This document shows positions 30,902 through 40,712 of a DNA stretch of 64,000 nt, one piece after another; the stretch's first letter is position 1; every line of letters begins with the position of its first letter. The position numbers were made by a program, and so were the translations under genes. Under the pieces are notes generated by a model, which was given only the letters and a program-made list of their open reading frames with translations, did no database searches and was not told the origin of the DNA. The stretch lies in contig NZ_JADQTO010000011.1 of NCBI RefSeq assembly GCF_015704865.1, forward strand, positions 243,508 to 307,507. The letters are read 5' to 3'. The DNA is from Actinoplanes aureus. Lineage in GTDB: Bacteria; Actinomycetota; Actinomycetes; Mycobacteriales; Micromonosporaceae.

Positions 30902-32295
30902 GGCGTCACCCATGGGCCGTGCCAGCCGCCGTGGTCGGCGACGAGCCGGTCGGCGCCGGGCGGCCCCCACGTTCCCGGCGCGTACGTCTCGACCGGCGGC
31001 GGGTTGTCGATGAGCGGCTGCATGATCCGCCAGGTCTCCTCGACGCCGTCCTGGCGCTGGAAGCGGGTGCTGTTGCCGAGCAGCGCCGCGTGCAGCAGCA
31101 CCTCGTACGGCGTCGGCCCCTCCCCGCCCTCCTGGGCGAACTCCATGTCCAGGGTGACCGGTTCGGGTCCGTCCGCGTCCGAGCGGTGCGCCTGCAGTTT
31201 CAGGCGCAGCCCGGTCGACGGGTCCAGCTTGACCACCAGCTGGTCCGGTTCCGGCTGGTGTATCCCGCCGGGCAGTCGCAGGCCCAGTTTCGGCGGGCGT
31301 TTGAAGACCAGCCGGAACTCGGTCTGGGTGACCGGCAGCCGTTTTCCGGTACGGATGAAGAACGGCACTCCCGACCAGCGCCAGTTGTCGATGTCGAGGC
31401 GTATCGCGGCGTAGGTCTCGGTCTGCGAGTCCGGCGCGACACCGGGAATCGAGCGGTAACCGTCGTACTGGCCGCGGACGTACTTCGCCGGGTCCGCCGT
31501 CTCGACCGCGCGCCAGAGTGCCAGCTGGGTGTTCTTGAGCTGGTCGATGTCGCCGCCGGCGGGCGATTCCATGGCGCCGGCGGAGACGACCTGCATGAGG
31601 TGGTTGACGACGACGTCGCGGACGGCGCCGACCGGGTCGTAGAAGTGGCCGCGGTCCTCGACGCCGAAGCTCTCCGCCATGGTGATCTCGACGGATTCGA
31701 CGTAGTTGCGGTTCCAGACCGGCTCCAGCATGGTGTTGGCGAACCGGAAGTAGAGCAGTTCCTCCAGGCCCATTTTTCCGAGGAAGTGGTCGATCCGGTA
31801 CAGCTGCGACTCGTCGACGTGCTGGTGGATCTCCGCGGCCAGGGCCTTCGCTGAATCGGTGTCGTGGCCGAACGGTTTTTCCACGACGATTCGTCCGGCG
31901 CGGATTAGTTCGGCTTCGGCTAATCCCTGAGTGACGCGCGCGAACAGGAACGGCGGAATCTCCAGGTAGTACACCGGTACCGCGGCGCCGCCGATCGCCT
32001 CGCCGACCCGGCGGTAGGTGGCCGGGTCCCCGAAGTCGCCGCTGAGATAGCTCATCCGCCCGGTCAGCCGCTCGAACGCCTCCTCCTCGATCTTCTCGCC
32101 GGTGCCCTCGATCGCGGCGCGGGCGTGCGCGACCAGGTCCTCCCGCGTCCAGTCGTTGACCGCCACACCGAGGATCGGGCAGTCGAGCAGGCGGCGCAGC
32201 TCGAGGCGGTACAGCGAGCGGAAGGTCATCACCTTGGCCAGGTCGCCGGTGATGCCGAAGATGACGAGGACGTCACCCCGTGTGTTCGGTGCCAT
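30898..32295 (-). CDS. zwf: Glucose-6-phosphate 1-dehydrogenase
   Basis: A 465-residue enzyme. The NADP Rossmann motif IFGITGDLAK is at residues 12-21, the substrate motif EKPFGHD near 140, and the active-site RIDHFLGKM near 168-176 with the catalytic His and Lys. It oxidises glucose-6-phosphate to 6-phosphogluconolactone, supplying NADPH. The ATG at 32295 follows the NDH-2 stop by 2 bp, so this is an operon of ndh, zwf and a small unknown gene. It lacks the talA-opcA-pgl context of the main pentose pathway operon and is likely a second isozyme. Confidence 0.93.
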   Translation of the reverse strand: MAPNTRGDVLVIFGITGDLAKVMTFRSLYRLELRRLLDCPILGVAVNDWTREDLVAHARAAIEGTGEKIEEEAFERLTGRMSYLSGDFGDPATYRRVGEAIGGAAVPVYYLEIPPFLFARVTQGLAEAELIRAGRIVVEKPFGHDTDSAKALAAEIHQHVDESQLYRIDHFLGKMGLEELLYFRFANTMLEPVWNRNYVESVEITMAESFGVEDRGHFYDPVGAVRDVVVNHLMQVVSAGAMESPAGGDIDQLKNTQLALWRAVETADPAKYVRGQYDGYRSIPGVAPDSQTETYAAIRLDIDNWRWSGVPFFIRTGKRLPVTQTEFRLVFKRPPKLGLRLPGGIHQPEPDQLVVKLDPSTGLRLKLQAHRSDADGPEPVTLDMEFAQEGGEGPTPYEVLLHAALLGNSTRFQRQDGVEETWRIMQPLIDNPPPVETYAPGTWGPPGADRLVADHGGWHGPWVTP

Positions 32296-32297
32296 CG

Positions 32298-33590
32298 TCA
32301 GTCGCCCTTTCGGATGCGTGGCTGGTCGATCGTGGCGGGATCGAGGAGTTCGGCCGAGCGGTGTGCGGGCCGGAGGTAGAAGTCGTCGAGCCAGGCGGCG
32401 AAGGCGCGCATCTCGGCGCCGGCGTTGGCCAGCAGCTGCGCGTGCACGCCGAGCCAGGCGGCGAAGGCGAACCGGCCCTTGAGTTCGTGCCGGTGCGGGC
32501 CGATCTCGGCGACCGCGGCCTTGCGGCCGATCATCGCCATGATGCCTTTGTCCCTGTAGTGGAAGGGTTGCCGGTGCTCGCCCTCGATGTCGGCGATGAT
32601 GTTGCCGGCCGCCCAGTCGCCGGCCTGCTGTGCGACGCTGCCGAGCTGGGGGAGGGCCTCGCCGTCGGCGGCCGGGATGTTGGCGATGTCGCCGAGCGCG
32701 TACACCTTGGGAAAGCCGGGGACGGTGAGGTCCGGGCGTACGTCGATGCGGCCGCCGCGCCCCTGTGGCAGGCCGGACCGGAAGGCGAGCGGTGCGGCCA
32801 TCTGGCCGCCGCCCCAGACCACGAGGCGGGTCTTGATCTCGGTGCCGTCGTTGAGGGTGACGCCGTCGGCGGTGACCTCCTTCACCGGGACGCCGAGGCG
32901 CAGCTCGACACCGCGGCGTTTGAGCTGCTTGACGGCGTAGCCGTGCGCGTCGTCGGAGAACGCGGTGAGCACGGTGTGGCCCAGGTCGACCAGGATGACC
33001 CGGGCACCGGCGATGGCCAGGTGCGGGTAGACGTGCGGCATCACGTCGTGCACGATCTCGGCCAGCGCACCGGCGGTCTCCACCCCGGTGGGGCCGCCGC
33101 CGACCACCACGAAGGTGAGCGCGCCGTCGTCGATCAGCTCCGCTTTCGCCGCGGCGTCGCGGAACAGTTCCAGGAGCCGCCCGCGGACCCGTTCCGCGTC
33201 GTCGAGGCTGTACAGCGGCAGGGTGTGCTGCTCCGCGCCCGGAGTGTGGAAGAAGTTCGGCTGCGCGCCGGCGCCGAGCACCAGCACGTCGGCGGGGACC
33301 GTGCTGTCGTCGGCGAGCGTCACCGACGGCGTGTGCGGGTCGATCGAGACGACGTCGCCGGTACGCGTCTCCACGTTGGCGTGCCGGGCGAACATCTCGT
33401 CCAGCTCGAACCGGATGTCGCGCGGTGCCAGTTCGGCCGTGGCGATCTGGTACAGCAGCGGCTGGAACTGGTGGTAGCCGTTGCGGTCGAGCAGGGTCAC
33501 CTGGGCGCGCGGCTCGGCCGCCAGCCGCCGCGCGCAGGCCACCCCGGCGAACCCCGCACCGACTATGACGACCCGGGTCGTGCCGGCCAT
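32298..33590 (-). CDS. Type II NADH dehydrogenase-like flavoprotein
   Basis: A 430-residue FAD protein with two Rossmann motifs: VVIVGAGFAGVACA at the start, and VVVGGGPTGVETAGALAE near residue 165. The FAD GD motif is in YALGDIAN near 298. The C-terminus carries the amphipathic segment expected for NDH-2 membrane association. It oxidises NAD(P)H and reduces quinone. It is followed by zwf and is divergent from cydAB, so electrons from G6P oxidation could reach cytochrome bd through this enzyme. Confidence 0.88.
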   Translation of the reverse strand: MAGTTRVVIVGAGFAGVACARRLAAEPRAQVTLLDRNGYHQFQPLLYQIATAELAPRDIRFELDEMFARHANVETRTGDVVSIDPHTPSVTLADDSTVPADVLVLGAGAQPNFFHTPGAEQHTLPLYSLDDAERVRGRLLELFRDAAAKAELIDDGALTFVVVGGGPTGVETAGALAEIVHDVMPHVYPHLAIAGARVILVDLGHTVLTAFSDDAHGYAVKQLKRRGVELRLGVPVKEVTADGVTLNDGTEIKTRLVVWGGGQMAAPLAFRSGLPQGRGGRIDVRPDLTVPGFPKVYALGDIANIPAADGEALPQLGSVAQQAGDWAAGNIIADIEGEHRQPFHYRDKGIMAMIGRKAAVAEIGPHRHELKGRFAFAAWLGVHAQLLANAGAEMRAFAAWLDDFYLRPAHRSAELLDPATIDQPRIRKGD

Positions 33591-33700
33591 CGTTGACTCC
33601 TTCCGACGGTTGCGTTGGCAATCGTCGGCCGGTACCGGTGGGGCGGCCTCACCCCGGGTGGATGAGGTGGGAACTCACGGCGCTGACCCATCGTGGAGCG

Positions 33701-35104
33701 GTGAATCCGGACCTGCTCGCCGCTCCCGCCCAGCTGTTGCCCGCCCGGGAGCAGATGGCATTGACGCTGATGTTTCACATCGTCTTCGTACCGTTCGGGA
33801 TCGCGCTGCCCACGCTGATGCTGATCGCGAACTACAAGGGCCTCAAACGCAACGACACGGTGGCGTTGACGCTGGCCCGGCGCTGGTCGCACGCCGCCGG
33901 GCTGACCTTCGCCGTGGGCGCCGCGTCGGGCACGGTGCTGTCGTTCGAGATGGGCCTGCTGTGGCCCGGGCTGACCGGCCGGTTCGGCGAGGTGTTCGGC
34001 CTGCCGTTCGCGATCGAGGGCGTCCTGTTCTTCCTCGAGGCGATCCTGGTCGCCGTCTACATCTACGGGTGGCGGCGGGTCAAGCCGTGGACCCACTTCT
34101 GGCTGGGCCTGCCGATCCCGTTCGTGGCGATCGGCGGCGCGTTCTCGATCATCTCGGCGAACGCCTGGATGAACCAGCCGACCGGGTTCGAGATCGACGC
34201 GAACGGGCAGATCACCAACGTCGACCCGATCCAGGCGATCTTCAACGACGCGTTGCCGTACGAGTTCGCGCACTTCCTGGTCGCCGCGTACATGGCCGCG
34301 GCGTTCACGGTGGCGTCGATCTACGTGGTCGGCTGGCTGAAAGGCCGCCGCGACCGGTATCACCGGCTGGGCATCCTCATCCCGCTGACCATCGGCGCCG
34401 TGCTGGTCCCGGTGCAGTTCGTCGTCGGTGACCTGACCGCGGTCGCGGTTTTCAAGGATCAGCCGGTCAAGTTCGCCGCGATGGAGGCCGTCACCACGTC
34501 CGGCGCTCATCAGCCGGAGGTGTTGTTCGGCCGGTACGACAGCGCGACCAACACGGTCGACGGCGGCATCTCCATCCCCGGGCTCAATTCGTGGCTCGCT
34601 GGTGGTAGCACCAGCACCTACGTGCAGGGCCTCGACCAGGTGCCGGCGGAGGATCGGCCGTCGAACGTGAACATCGTGCACTGGGCGTTCGACGTCATGG
34701 TCGGCATCGGCACCGTGCTGATGCTGCTTTCCCTCTGGTTCGGCCTCGCCTACTGGCGAAAACGCGATGTGCCGGACAATCGGCTGTTCCTGTGGTTCGC
34801 GGCGAGTGCCGGGGTGCTGACGTACATCGCTGTCGAGGCCGGCTGGATCGTGACCGAGGTGGGCCGCCAGCCCTGGATCGTCTACAACATCATGCGTACC
34901 GAGGACGCGGTCACCGCTACCGGCGCCGGGACGCTGTGGATCAGCTTCACCGCGATCGCCGTGCTCTACCTGTCCCTGGCCGTCGGCACGGTGACCGTGC
35001 TGCGGGCCATGTCCCGCCGCTGGCGCGACACCGACCACACCGATGACGACCTGGCGGTCTACGGCCCCCGCCCGGCCATCGACGACACGGAGGTCCTCCG
35101 ATGA
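33701..35104 (+). CDS. cydA: Cytochrome bd oxidase subunit I
   Basis: A 467-residue integral membrane protein. The haem b595 ligand His is at about residue 26 (LMFHIVFVPFG) and the haem b558 His at about 191 (PYEFAHFLVAAYM). The b595/d region Glu is in AIEGVLFFLEA near 107. The quinol-binding Q-loop is short, as in the CIO-like and actinobacterial enzymes. GTG at 33701 opens NPDLLAAPAQLLPAREQ, the conserved N-terminus; an ATG at 33662 is an alternative. It overlaps cydB by 4 bases. No cydDC assembly genes are in the window. Confidence 0.93.
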   Translation: MNPDLLAAPAQLLPAREQMALTLMFHIVFVPFGIALPTLMLIANYKGLKRNDTVALTLARRWSHAAGLTFAVGAASGTVLSFEMGLLWPGLTGRFGEVFGLPFAIEGVLFFLEAILVAVYIYGWRRVKPWTHFWLGLPIPFVAIGGAFSIISANAWMNQPTGFEIDANGQITNVDPIQAIFNDALPYEFAHFLVAAYMAAAFTVASIYVVGWLKGRRDRYHRLGILIPLTIGAVLVPVQFVVGDLTAVAVFKDQPVKFAAMEAVTTSGAHQPEVLFGRYDSATNTVDGGISIPGLNSWLAGGSTSTYVQGLDQVPAEDRPSNVNIVHWAFDVMVGIGTVLMLLSLWFGLAYWRKRDVPDNRLFLWFAASAGVLTYIAVEAGWIVTEVGRQPWIVYNIMRTEDAVTATGAGTLWISFTAIAVLYLSLAVGTVTVLRAMSRRWRDTDHTDDDLAVYGPRPAIDDTEVLR

Positions 35105-36150
35105 GCGCCGACGTCGCCGTGGCCGGGATCATGGTGCTGGCCATCACCCTGTACGCGTGCACCGGCATCGCCGACTACGGCGCCGGGTTCTGGGACCTGA
35201 CCGCCGGCGGACGCGACCGTGGCCGCCTGCCGCGCTCGCTGATCGACAACGCCCTCACGCCGGTCTGGGAGGCGAACCACGTCTGGCTGATCTACGTGCT
35301 GGTGGTCTGCTGGACCGGGTTCGGCAGCACGTTCGCGTCGGTGATGTCCACGCTGTACATTCCGCTCGCGCTCGCCCTGCTGGGGATCGTGCTGCGGGCC
35401 GCCGGGTTCGCGATGAGCAAGGACGCCACCCGGGCCCGGATGCGGCACCTGGCCGGCCGGCTGTTCGGGATCGGCTCGTTCCTCACGCCGTTCTGCCTGG
35501 GTACCGCCGTCGGCGCGGTGCTCGCCGGCCGGATCCCGGTCGGCAACGCCGCCGGCAACGAGATCACCAGCTGGCTCAACCCCACCTCGATCCTGGCCGG
35601 CCTGCTGACGGTGGCGATCGGCGCGTACGCCTCGGCGGTCTACCTGCTCGCCGAAGCACACCGGCACGATGTCGCCGGCCTGGACGGCTACTTCCGCGTC
35701 CGGGCCCGCGTCGCCGGCGTCACCGGGCTGCTGCTCGGCATCGCCGTGCTGGTCGCGTTGAGCTTCGACGAGCAGCAGATGTTCGACCGGGTGGTGCAGC
35801 GGAGCTGGCCCCTGCTGCTGCTCAGCCTGGGCCTGCTGTTCGGGTCGTTCTGGCTGGCCACCGGCGTCCGGGTGTGGCTGATGCGGCTGGTCAGCGCCGG
35901 CGGCATCGCGGCGCTCGTGTGGGCGTGGGCGGTGGCCCAGTACCCGTACCTGCTGCCGTTCTCGCTGACCATTCAGGCCGGCGCCGCCGACGCGGCGACG
36001 ACCCGCTGGTTGCTCATCTGGTTCGTCGCCGCGCTGCTGCTGGTCGTACCGGCTCTGGCCCTGCTGTTCTGGCTGGACCAGCAGGGCGACCTGGGCGAGG
36101 ACCCGACCACGTCACGGCCGGAGCCGCTCGAGACCGGGACGATCCGGTAG
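35101..36150 (+). CDS. cydB: Cytochrome bd oxidase subunit II
   Basis: A 349-residue subunit with about eight helices. It contains the conserved opening YGAGFWDLTAGG and the VWEANHVWLIYVLVVCWTGF segment. The second subunit gives structural support for haem insertion in CydA. It is coupled by ATGA to cydA. The gene ends shortly before the convergent GMC oxidoreductase stop. Confidence 0.93.
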   Translation: MSADVAVAGIMVLAITLYACTGIADYGAGFWDLTAGGRDRGRLPRSLIDNALTPVWEANHVWLIYVLVVCWTGFGSTFASVMSTLYIPLALALLGIVLRAAGFAMSKDATRARMRHLAGRLFGIGSFLTPFCLGTAVGAVLAGRIPVGNAAGNEITSWLNPTSILAGLLTVAIGAYASAVYLLAEAHRHDVAGLDGYFRVRARVAGVTGLLLGIAVLVALSFDEQQMFDRVVQRSWPLLLLSLGLLFGSFWLATGVRVWLMRLVSAGGIAALVWAWAVAQYPYLLPFSLTIQAGAADAATTRWLLIWFVAALLLVVPALALLFWLDQQGDLGEDPTTSRPEPLETGTIR

Positions 36151-36158
36151 CCGGCGGA

Positions 36159-37727
36159 TCAGCTCAGGCGGTCCGCGATGTGGTCGCCGACGCGCAGGGC
36201 GTTGGCCATCGCGGTCAGCGACGGGTTCACCGCCCCGATGCTCGGGAAGAAGCTGGTGTCCACCACGTACAGGTTGTCGACCTCGTGGGCCCGGCAGTTG
36301 ACGTCCAGCGCCGAACTGTTCGGGTCGGTGCCGAAGCGGACCGTTCCGGCCTGGTGCGCGGTGGCACCGATCGGCATGCCCTTGTGCAGGTAGATGCTGT
36401 GGTCGAGCAGCCGGTGCGGGTGCATCCCGAGGTCGCCGAGCATGCTCTGCAACTGGTGGCGTAGCCGCTTGACGCCCTCGTCGTTGTTCTTCTCGTCCAG
36501 GTTGAGCCGGATCCGGCCGTCGGATTCCAGGGTCACCCGGCTGTCCGGGTCGGGCAGGTCCTCGCCGCACAGCCAGAAGTCGACCGCGTGGTGGGCGAGC
36601 ACCTCGAACGGCATCTCCGGGGAGACCTTGCCGGCCATCCGAGGTGCGTTGGCCCGGATCTGCTCGGCGTCGGACTTGCCGAGCATCTGGATGCCGCCCA
36701 TCGGGTACTCCCACTCGTCCGAGGCGAGGTACCAGTCGTGCAGGGCCAGGGTCTTCTGGAATCGGGTCGGGTTGGGCTCGCGGGACACCGCCATCACGGC
36801 CAGGTTGTTGTGCCGCATGTAGTGCCGGCCCACCACGTCCGAGCCGTTGGCCAGGCCACGTGGATGCTTGTCGTTCGCCGAGCGCAGCAGCAGCGCCGCC
36901 GAGTTCACCGCGCCGCAGGCCACCACGACGATGTCCGCTGTGAACCTCTCGGTCTTGCCGTTGATAGAGGCGACCACGCCGGTCACCTCGCGGCCGGACT
37001 CGGAAGTCTCCAGGCGCTCGACGTACGCGTTGGTGACCATGCTGACGTTGTCGTGCTCCAGGGCCGGGTCCACACATCGCACCTGGGCGTCGGACTTGGC
37101 GTTGAGCAGGCACGGGAATCCGTCCACCCGGTTGCAGCGGATGCAGGCGCTGTCGTGGGTGGCGTTCCCGGACGCGGTCTGCGTCAGGTTCACCCCGATC
37201 GGCAGGTGGAACGGGTGCCGGCCGAGCTTCTCCAGGTTGTCGCTGAGCTCCTGGATGCGCGGCTCGTGCTGCACCGGCCCGAACGGGTACGGCCGGCTGG
37301 CGTTGCCCGCGCTCGGGTCCTCACCGTGCAGGCCGTGCACGCCGTACAGGTGCTCGGCCTCGCAGTAGTACGGCTCCAGATCCTCATAACTGATCGGCCA
37401 CGCCGGGGACAACCCACCGTGGTGGCGAATCTCGCCGAAGTCCTGCGGGCGCAGCCGGAACAGCGCGGCCCCGTAGAACTTGGTGTTCCCGCCGACGTAG
37501 TAGTTCACCTCCGGTGGGAACTCGTGGCCGTGTTTGTCCAGCCAGAACTCCGGGGCCCGGTACTTGCCCTTGACGAACACCGCCGTCGACTCCCAGTTGT
37601 CCCGCTCGCGGGGCAGATAGTCGCCGCGTTCCAGGATCAGGACCCGTTTGCCGGTGCCCGCCAGACGATGTGCCAGGGTGCCCCCACCGGCGCCGGTACC
37701 GATGATGATCACGTCCGAGTGCTGCAT
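36159..37727 (-). CDS. GMC-family oxidoreductase (glucose/choline/sorbose type)
   Basis: A 522-residue flavoprotein. The FAD motif IIIGTGAGGGTLAHRLA is at residues 7-23, NYYVGGNTKFYGAALFR near 76-92, and the C-terminal AHQAGTVRFGTDP and AVNPSLTAMA hold the active-site His and the FAD contact. It is shorter than the first GMC enzyme (12033) and belongs to another subgroup. It starts 11 bp after the MFS gene on the same strand, which suggests co-transcription and export or import of its substrate. Confidence 0.9.
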   Translation of the reverse strand: MQHSDVIIIGTGAGGGTLAHRLAGTGKRVLILERGDYLPRERDNWESTAVFVKGKYRAPEFWLDKHGHEFPPEVNYYVGGNTKFYGAALFRLRPQDFGEIRHHGGLSPAWPISYEDLEPYYCEAEHLYGVHGLHGEDPSAGNASRPYPFGPVQHEPRIQELSDNLEKLGRHPFHLPIGVNLTQTASGNATHDSACIRCNRVDGFPCLLNAKSDAQVRCVDPALEHDNVSMVTNAYVERLETSESGREVTGVVASINGKTERFTADIVVVACGAVNSAALLLRSANDKHPRGLANGSDVVGRHYMRHNNLAVMAVSREPNPTRFQKTLALHDWYLASDEWEYPMGGIQMLGKSDAEQIRANAPRMAGKVSPEMPFEVLAHHAVDFWLCGEDLPDPDSRVTLESDGRIRLNLDEKNNDEGVKRLRHQLQSMLGDLGMHPHRLLDHSIYLHKGMPIGATAHQAGTVRFGTDPNSSALDVNCRAHEVDNLYVVDTSFFPSIGAVNPSLTAMANALRVGDHIADRLS

Positions 37728-37737
37728 GCGGTTCTCC

Positions 37738-39327
37738 CTATCCGTTGTCCTGCGCGTGGTATTCGGCCAAGAGCTGCTGCTCCCGCTGTTTGCGCGGGAA
37801 CAGGAAGAACACCAGTGCGGCGCCGGCCAGGATCGCGATGACGCCCGCCGTGTACGCCCAGTCCGCGCCGTCCAGGAAGGACTGCTTCGCGGCGGCGGTG
37901 ATCTGGCTCGCGTACTGCGGATGCTGCTGGGCCGCGTCGGCGGCGCTGGAGAACGACTTGGTCAGCACGTTCTCCATGTCGCTGCTGACGTCCTGAGCGT
38001 CCGGGGAGGCCGTGATCGCGGCCGCGAACGCGGAGGCGTAACCGGCGGTCAGCAGCGCCCCGAACACCGACTGGAGGATCGCGCCGCCGAGGTCGCGTTG
38101 CAGGTCCGCGGTGCCCGACGCCATACCGGCCCGGCGTACCGGCACCGAGCCGGTCAGCGAGTGCGAGGCCGGGGTGCCGGCCAGGCCGACACCGACGCCG
38201 ATGAACGCGTACGCCAGCCCGATCTGCCAGTACGGGCTGTCCTCGGTCCAGAACAACAGCATCCAGCCGAACGCGAGCAGCAGTGACACGTACCCGCAGA
38301 GCAGGGTGAACCGGGCGCCGCGGGTCTCCACCAGCTTCGCCGAGCGGGGCGCCACCAGGACCATCAGGATCACCGCCGGCAGGAACGCGGCACCGGCTTC
38401 CAGGGTCGAGTAGCCGAGCACGTTCTGCAGGTACTGCTGGCTGACGAACGCCGAGCCCATCAGCGAACCGAACACGATCACGCCGGCGCAGGCGGCTACC
38501 CAGAACACCCGCCGCCCGGCGACGTGCAGGTCGTAGAGCGGGTTCGCGGCGCGCCGCTGCCGCAACACGAACGCGAAGAGCGCGGCCAGGGCGATCGCGG
38601 CCAGGCCCAGGGTGAGGGTGCCCTTGTTCGGCACCGGCGCGAAGTTGATCGCCAGGATGAGCGAGCCGACCAGCACCACCGACAGGATGCCGCCCAGGTT
38701 GTCGACCGGGTCGGAGGTCTCGTTGACACCGCTCGGCACCAGGAACCAGGCGAGCAGCAGCGCGATGACCACCAGCGGCAGGGTGATCAGGAAGACCGAA
38801 CCCCACCAGAAGTTCTGCAACATCGCGCCGGCCACCAGCGGGCCGAGCGCGGCGATCCCTCCGCCGACCGCCGACCACAGTGCGATGGATTTCGTGCGGC
38901 CCGCGCCGGACCACAGGGCGGTGATCAGCGCCAGGGTCGTCGGATAGGCCAGGCCGGCCGAGAACCCGCCGAGCAGCCGGGCGAGGAACAGCACCATGTC
39001 CGACGGCGCGTACGCGGCGAGCAGGCACGCCGGCACGGACAGCCCCATGCCGAGCAGCAGCATCATCTTGCGCCCGTACCGGTCGCCGAGCGCGCCCAGG
39101 TAGAGCACCGACGCCGCCAGGCCCAGCGAATAACCGACCGCGATCAGATCCAGGGTGGTCTGCGACGAGTCGAACGCCCGGCCGATCGAGGGCAGCGCCA
39201 CGTTCGCCACGGACAGGTTCAGGTTCGCCACGGCGGCGACCACGATCAGCGCGGTCAGCACCAGCCCGGCCCGTGCGGGCGCCTCACCGGTCGTCGTGCT
39301 CCCCGGAACGTGTTTGATATCAGCCAC
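37738..39327 (-). CDS. MFS transporter, DHA2 (14-helix) type
   Basis: A 529-residue transporter. The opening LSVANVALPSIGRAF, the motif LGDRYGRKMMLLLG (motif A near residue 80) and LARLLGGFSAGLAYPTTLALI (motif C-like) place it in DHA2. About fourteen helices are seen. The GTG at 39327 has an AGGAGG box 9 nt upstream. The C-terminal 90 residues contain a long extracytoplasmic loop (SPDAQDVSSDMENVLTKSF). It forms a unit with the GMC oxidoreductase downstream. Confidence 0.88.
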   Translation of the reverse strand: MADIKHVPGSTTTGEAPARAGLVLTALIVVAAVANLNLSVANVALPSIGRAFDSSQTTLDLIAVGYSLGLAASVLYLGALGDRYGRKMMLLLGMGLSVPACLLAAYAPSDMVLFLARLLGGFSAGLAYPTTLALITALWSGAGRTKSIALWSAVGGGIAALGPLVAGAMLQNFWWGSVFLITLPLVVIALLLAWFLVPSGVNETSDPVDNLGGILSVVLVGSLILAINFAPVPNKGTLTLGLAAIALAALFAFVLRQRRAANPLYDLHVAGRRVFWVAACAGVIVFGSLMGSAFVSQQYLQNVLGYSTLEAGAAFLPAVILMVLVAPRSAKLVETRGARFTLLCGYVSLLLAFGWMLLFWTEDSPYWQIGLAYAFIGVGVGLAGTPASHSLTGSVPVRRAGMASGTADLQRDLGGAILQSVFGALLTAGYASAFAAAITASPDAQDVSSDMENVLTKSFSSAADAAQQHPQYASQITAAAKQSFLDGADWAYTAGVIAILAGAALVFFLFPRKQREQQLLAEYHAQDNG

Positions 39328-39496
39328 AGTGCTCGCCTCCTCGCCGGATGCCCTCAACCTCGCGCGTGGAGACCGCCTCGCGCATCGTTCGCCGCGGGTG
39401 AACCCGAGCCCGGCTCACCCCTGACGGGGGATGTCCCGGCGGGCGTCGTGACCTTTGCTGAACGTCGACAACGGCATTCGGCGAGGACGGTGGAAG

Positions 39497-40621
39497 ATGG
39501 ACACCGCGAACGACAACGTTCCGGCGACAGGCTCCGGTGGCGACTGGGGCTGGCGGGTGTGGGTCAGCGCGGCGGTCGCCGCCGTGCTCGGCGCGGTGAT
39601 CGGCGGTCTCGTGGTCAACGCCAACGAGCCGTCCGCGGGCAGCCCATCGGGCGGTTCGTCCACCGTCGCGATCGGCCCCGACAAGGCCGCGACCTGCGCG
39701 GCAACCGCGGTGGCGGAGAAGGTGCTGCCCTCGGTGGTGACGATCTCGGCGAGCAGCGGCGAATCCGGCGGCACCGGCTCCGGTGAGGTGATCCGCGCCG
39801 AGGGATACATCCTCACCAACAACCACGTGATCTCGGTGGCGGCCGACGGCGGCCAGGTCAGCGTGCTCTTCAACGACGGCCGGAGCGTGCCGGCCACGAT
39901 CACCGGCCGGGACCCCAAGGCGGACCTGGCGGTCATCAAGGTCGACGGGCAGCAGTCGCTGCCGGTCATCCCGTTCGGCCAGTCCAAGGACGTGGTTGTC
40001 GGCCAGCCGGTGGTCGCGCTCGGTGCGCCGCTCGGGCTGTCCAACACGGTCACCTCCGGCATCATCAGCGCCCTGGACCGCACCATCGAGGTGCCCGGCG
40101 ACGCCGGCGAGAACGCGCTGCTGGTCTCGGCGCTGCAGACCGACGCCGCGATCAACCCCGGCAACAGCGGCGGCGCGCTCGTCAACTGCCAGGGCCAGCT
40201 GGTCGGAGTGCCCTCAGCCGGTGCCACGATCCCCAGCTCCGCGGGCGGTGGCGGCAGCGCCGGCGACATCGGCCTCGGCTTCGCCATCCCGGTCGACCTG
40301 GCGAAACTCGTCTCCGACGAGATCATCGAGACCGGTACGGTGACGCACGCCTGGTTCGGCGTCAGCGTGATCACGGTGCCGCCCACCCAGGGACAGCCGG
40401 GCGGCGTCTACGTCCGCTCCGTCGTACCCGGCGGCCCGGCGGCCAAGGCCGGCCTGCAGACCGGCGACATGATCACCGGCATCGACGGCAAGCCGGTCAC
40501 CAGCACCAACGACCTGGCCGCGGTCACCCTGACCAAGCGGCCCGGCGACACCGTCACCGTTGACTACACCCGGGGCGGCAAACCGGCCAGCGCGAAGGTG
40601 ACACTCGGCGCCCAGCAGTGA
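39497..40621 (+). CDS. HtrA/DegP-like serine protease with PDZ domain
   Basis: A 374-residue protein. One membrane helix lies at about residues 21-40. A trypsin-like domain carries His110 (TNNHV), Asp143 (KADLAVI) and Ser224 (GNSGGAL). A single PDZ domain covers about 280-370 (KAGLQTGDMITGIDGKPV). The architecture is that of actinobacterial membrane-anchored quality-control proteases acting outside the membrane. ATG at 39497 with a GGTGGAAG sequence just upstream; divergent from the MFS gene. Confidence 0.9.
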   Translation: MDTANDNVPATGSGGDWGWRVWVSAAVAAVLGAVIGGLVVNANEPSAGSPSGGSSTVAIGPDKAATCAATAVAEKVLPSVVTISASSGESGGTGSGEVIRAEGYILTNNHVISVAADGGQVSVLFNDGRSVPATITGRDPKADLAVIKVDGQQSLPVIPFGQSKDVVVGQPVVALGAPLGLSNTVTSGIISALDRTIEVPGDAGENALLVSALQTDAAINPGNSGGALVNCQGQLVGVPSAGATIPSSAGGGGSAGDIGLGFAIPVDLAKLVSDEIIETGTVTHAWFGVSVITVPPTQGQPGGVYVRSVVPGGPAAKAGLQTGDMITGIDGKPVTSTNDLAAVTLTKRPGDTVTVDYTRGGKPASAKVTLGAQQ

Positions 40622-40690
40622 CGGCCCCGCGCCGGCCGGGCAACCGGTCGGCGCAGCCAGCCGCCCGCCCAGCGATGATCCATCGGGCCG

Positions 40691-40712
40691 GATGATGCAG
40701 AGATGCATCATC
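40691..40712 (+). promoter_or_regulatory. Hairpin/palindrome at the start of the Cys/His protein
   Basis: GATGATGCA and TGCATCATC are perfect inverted repeats around GAGA, and the second arm includes the ATG at 40703. It could act as an operator or sequester the start codon. If translation starts at 40736 instead, it lies 24 bp upstream. Confidence 0.45.
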
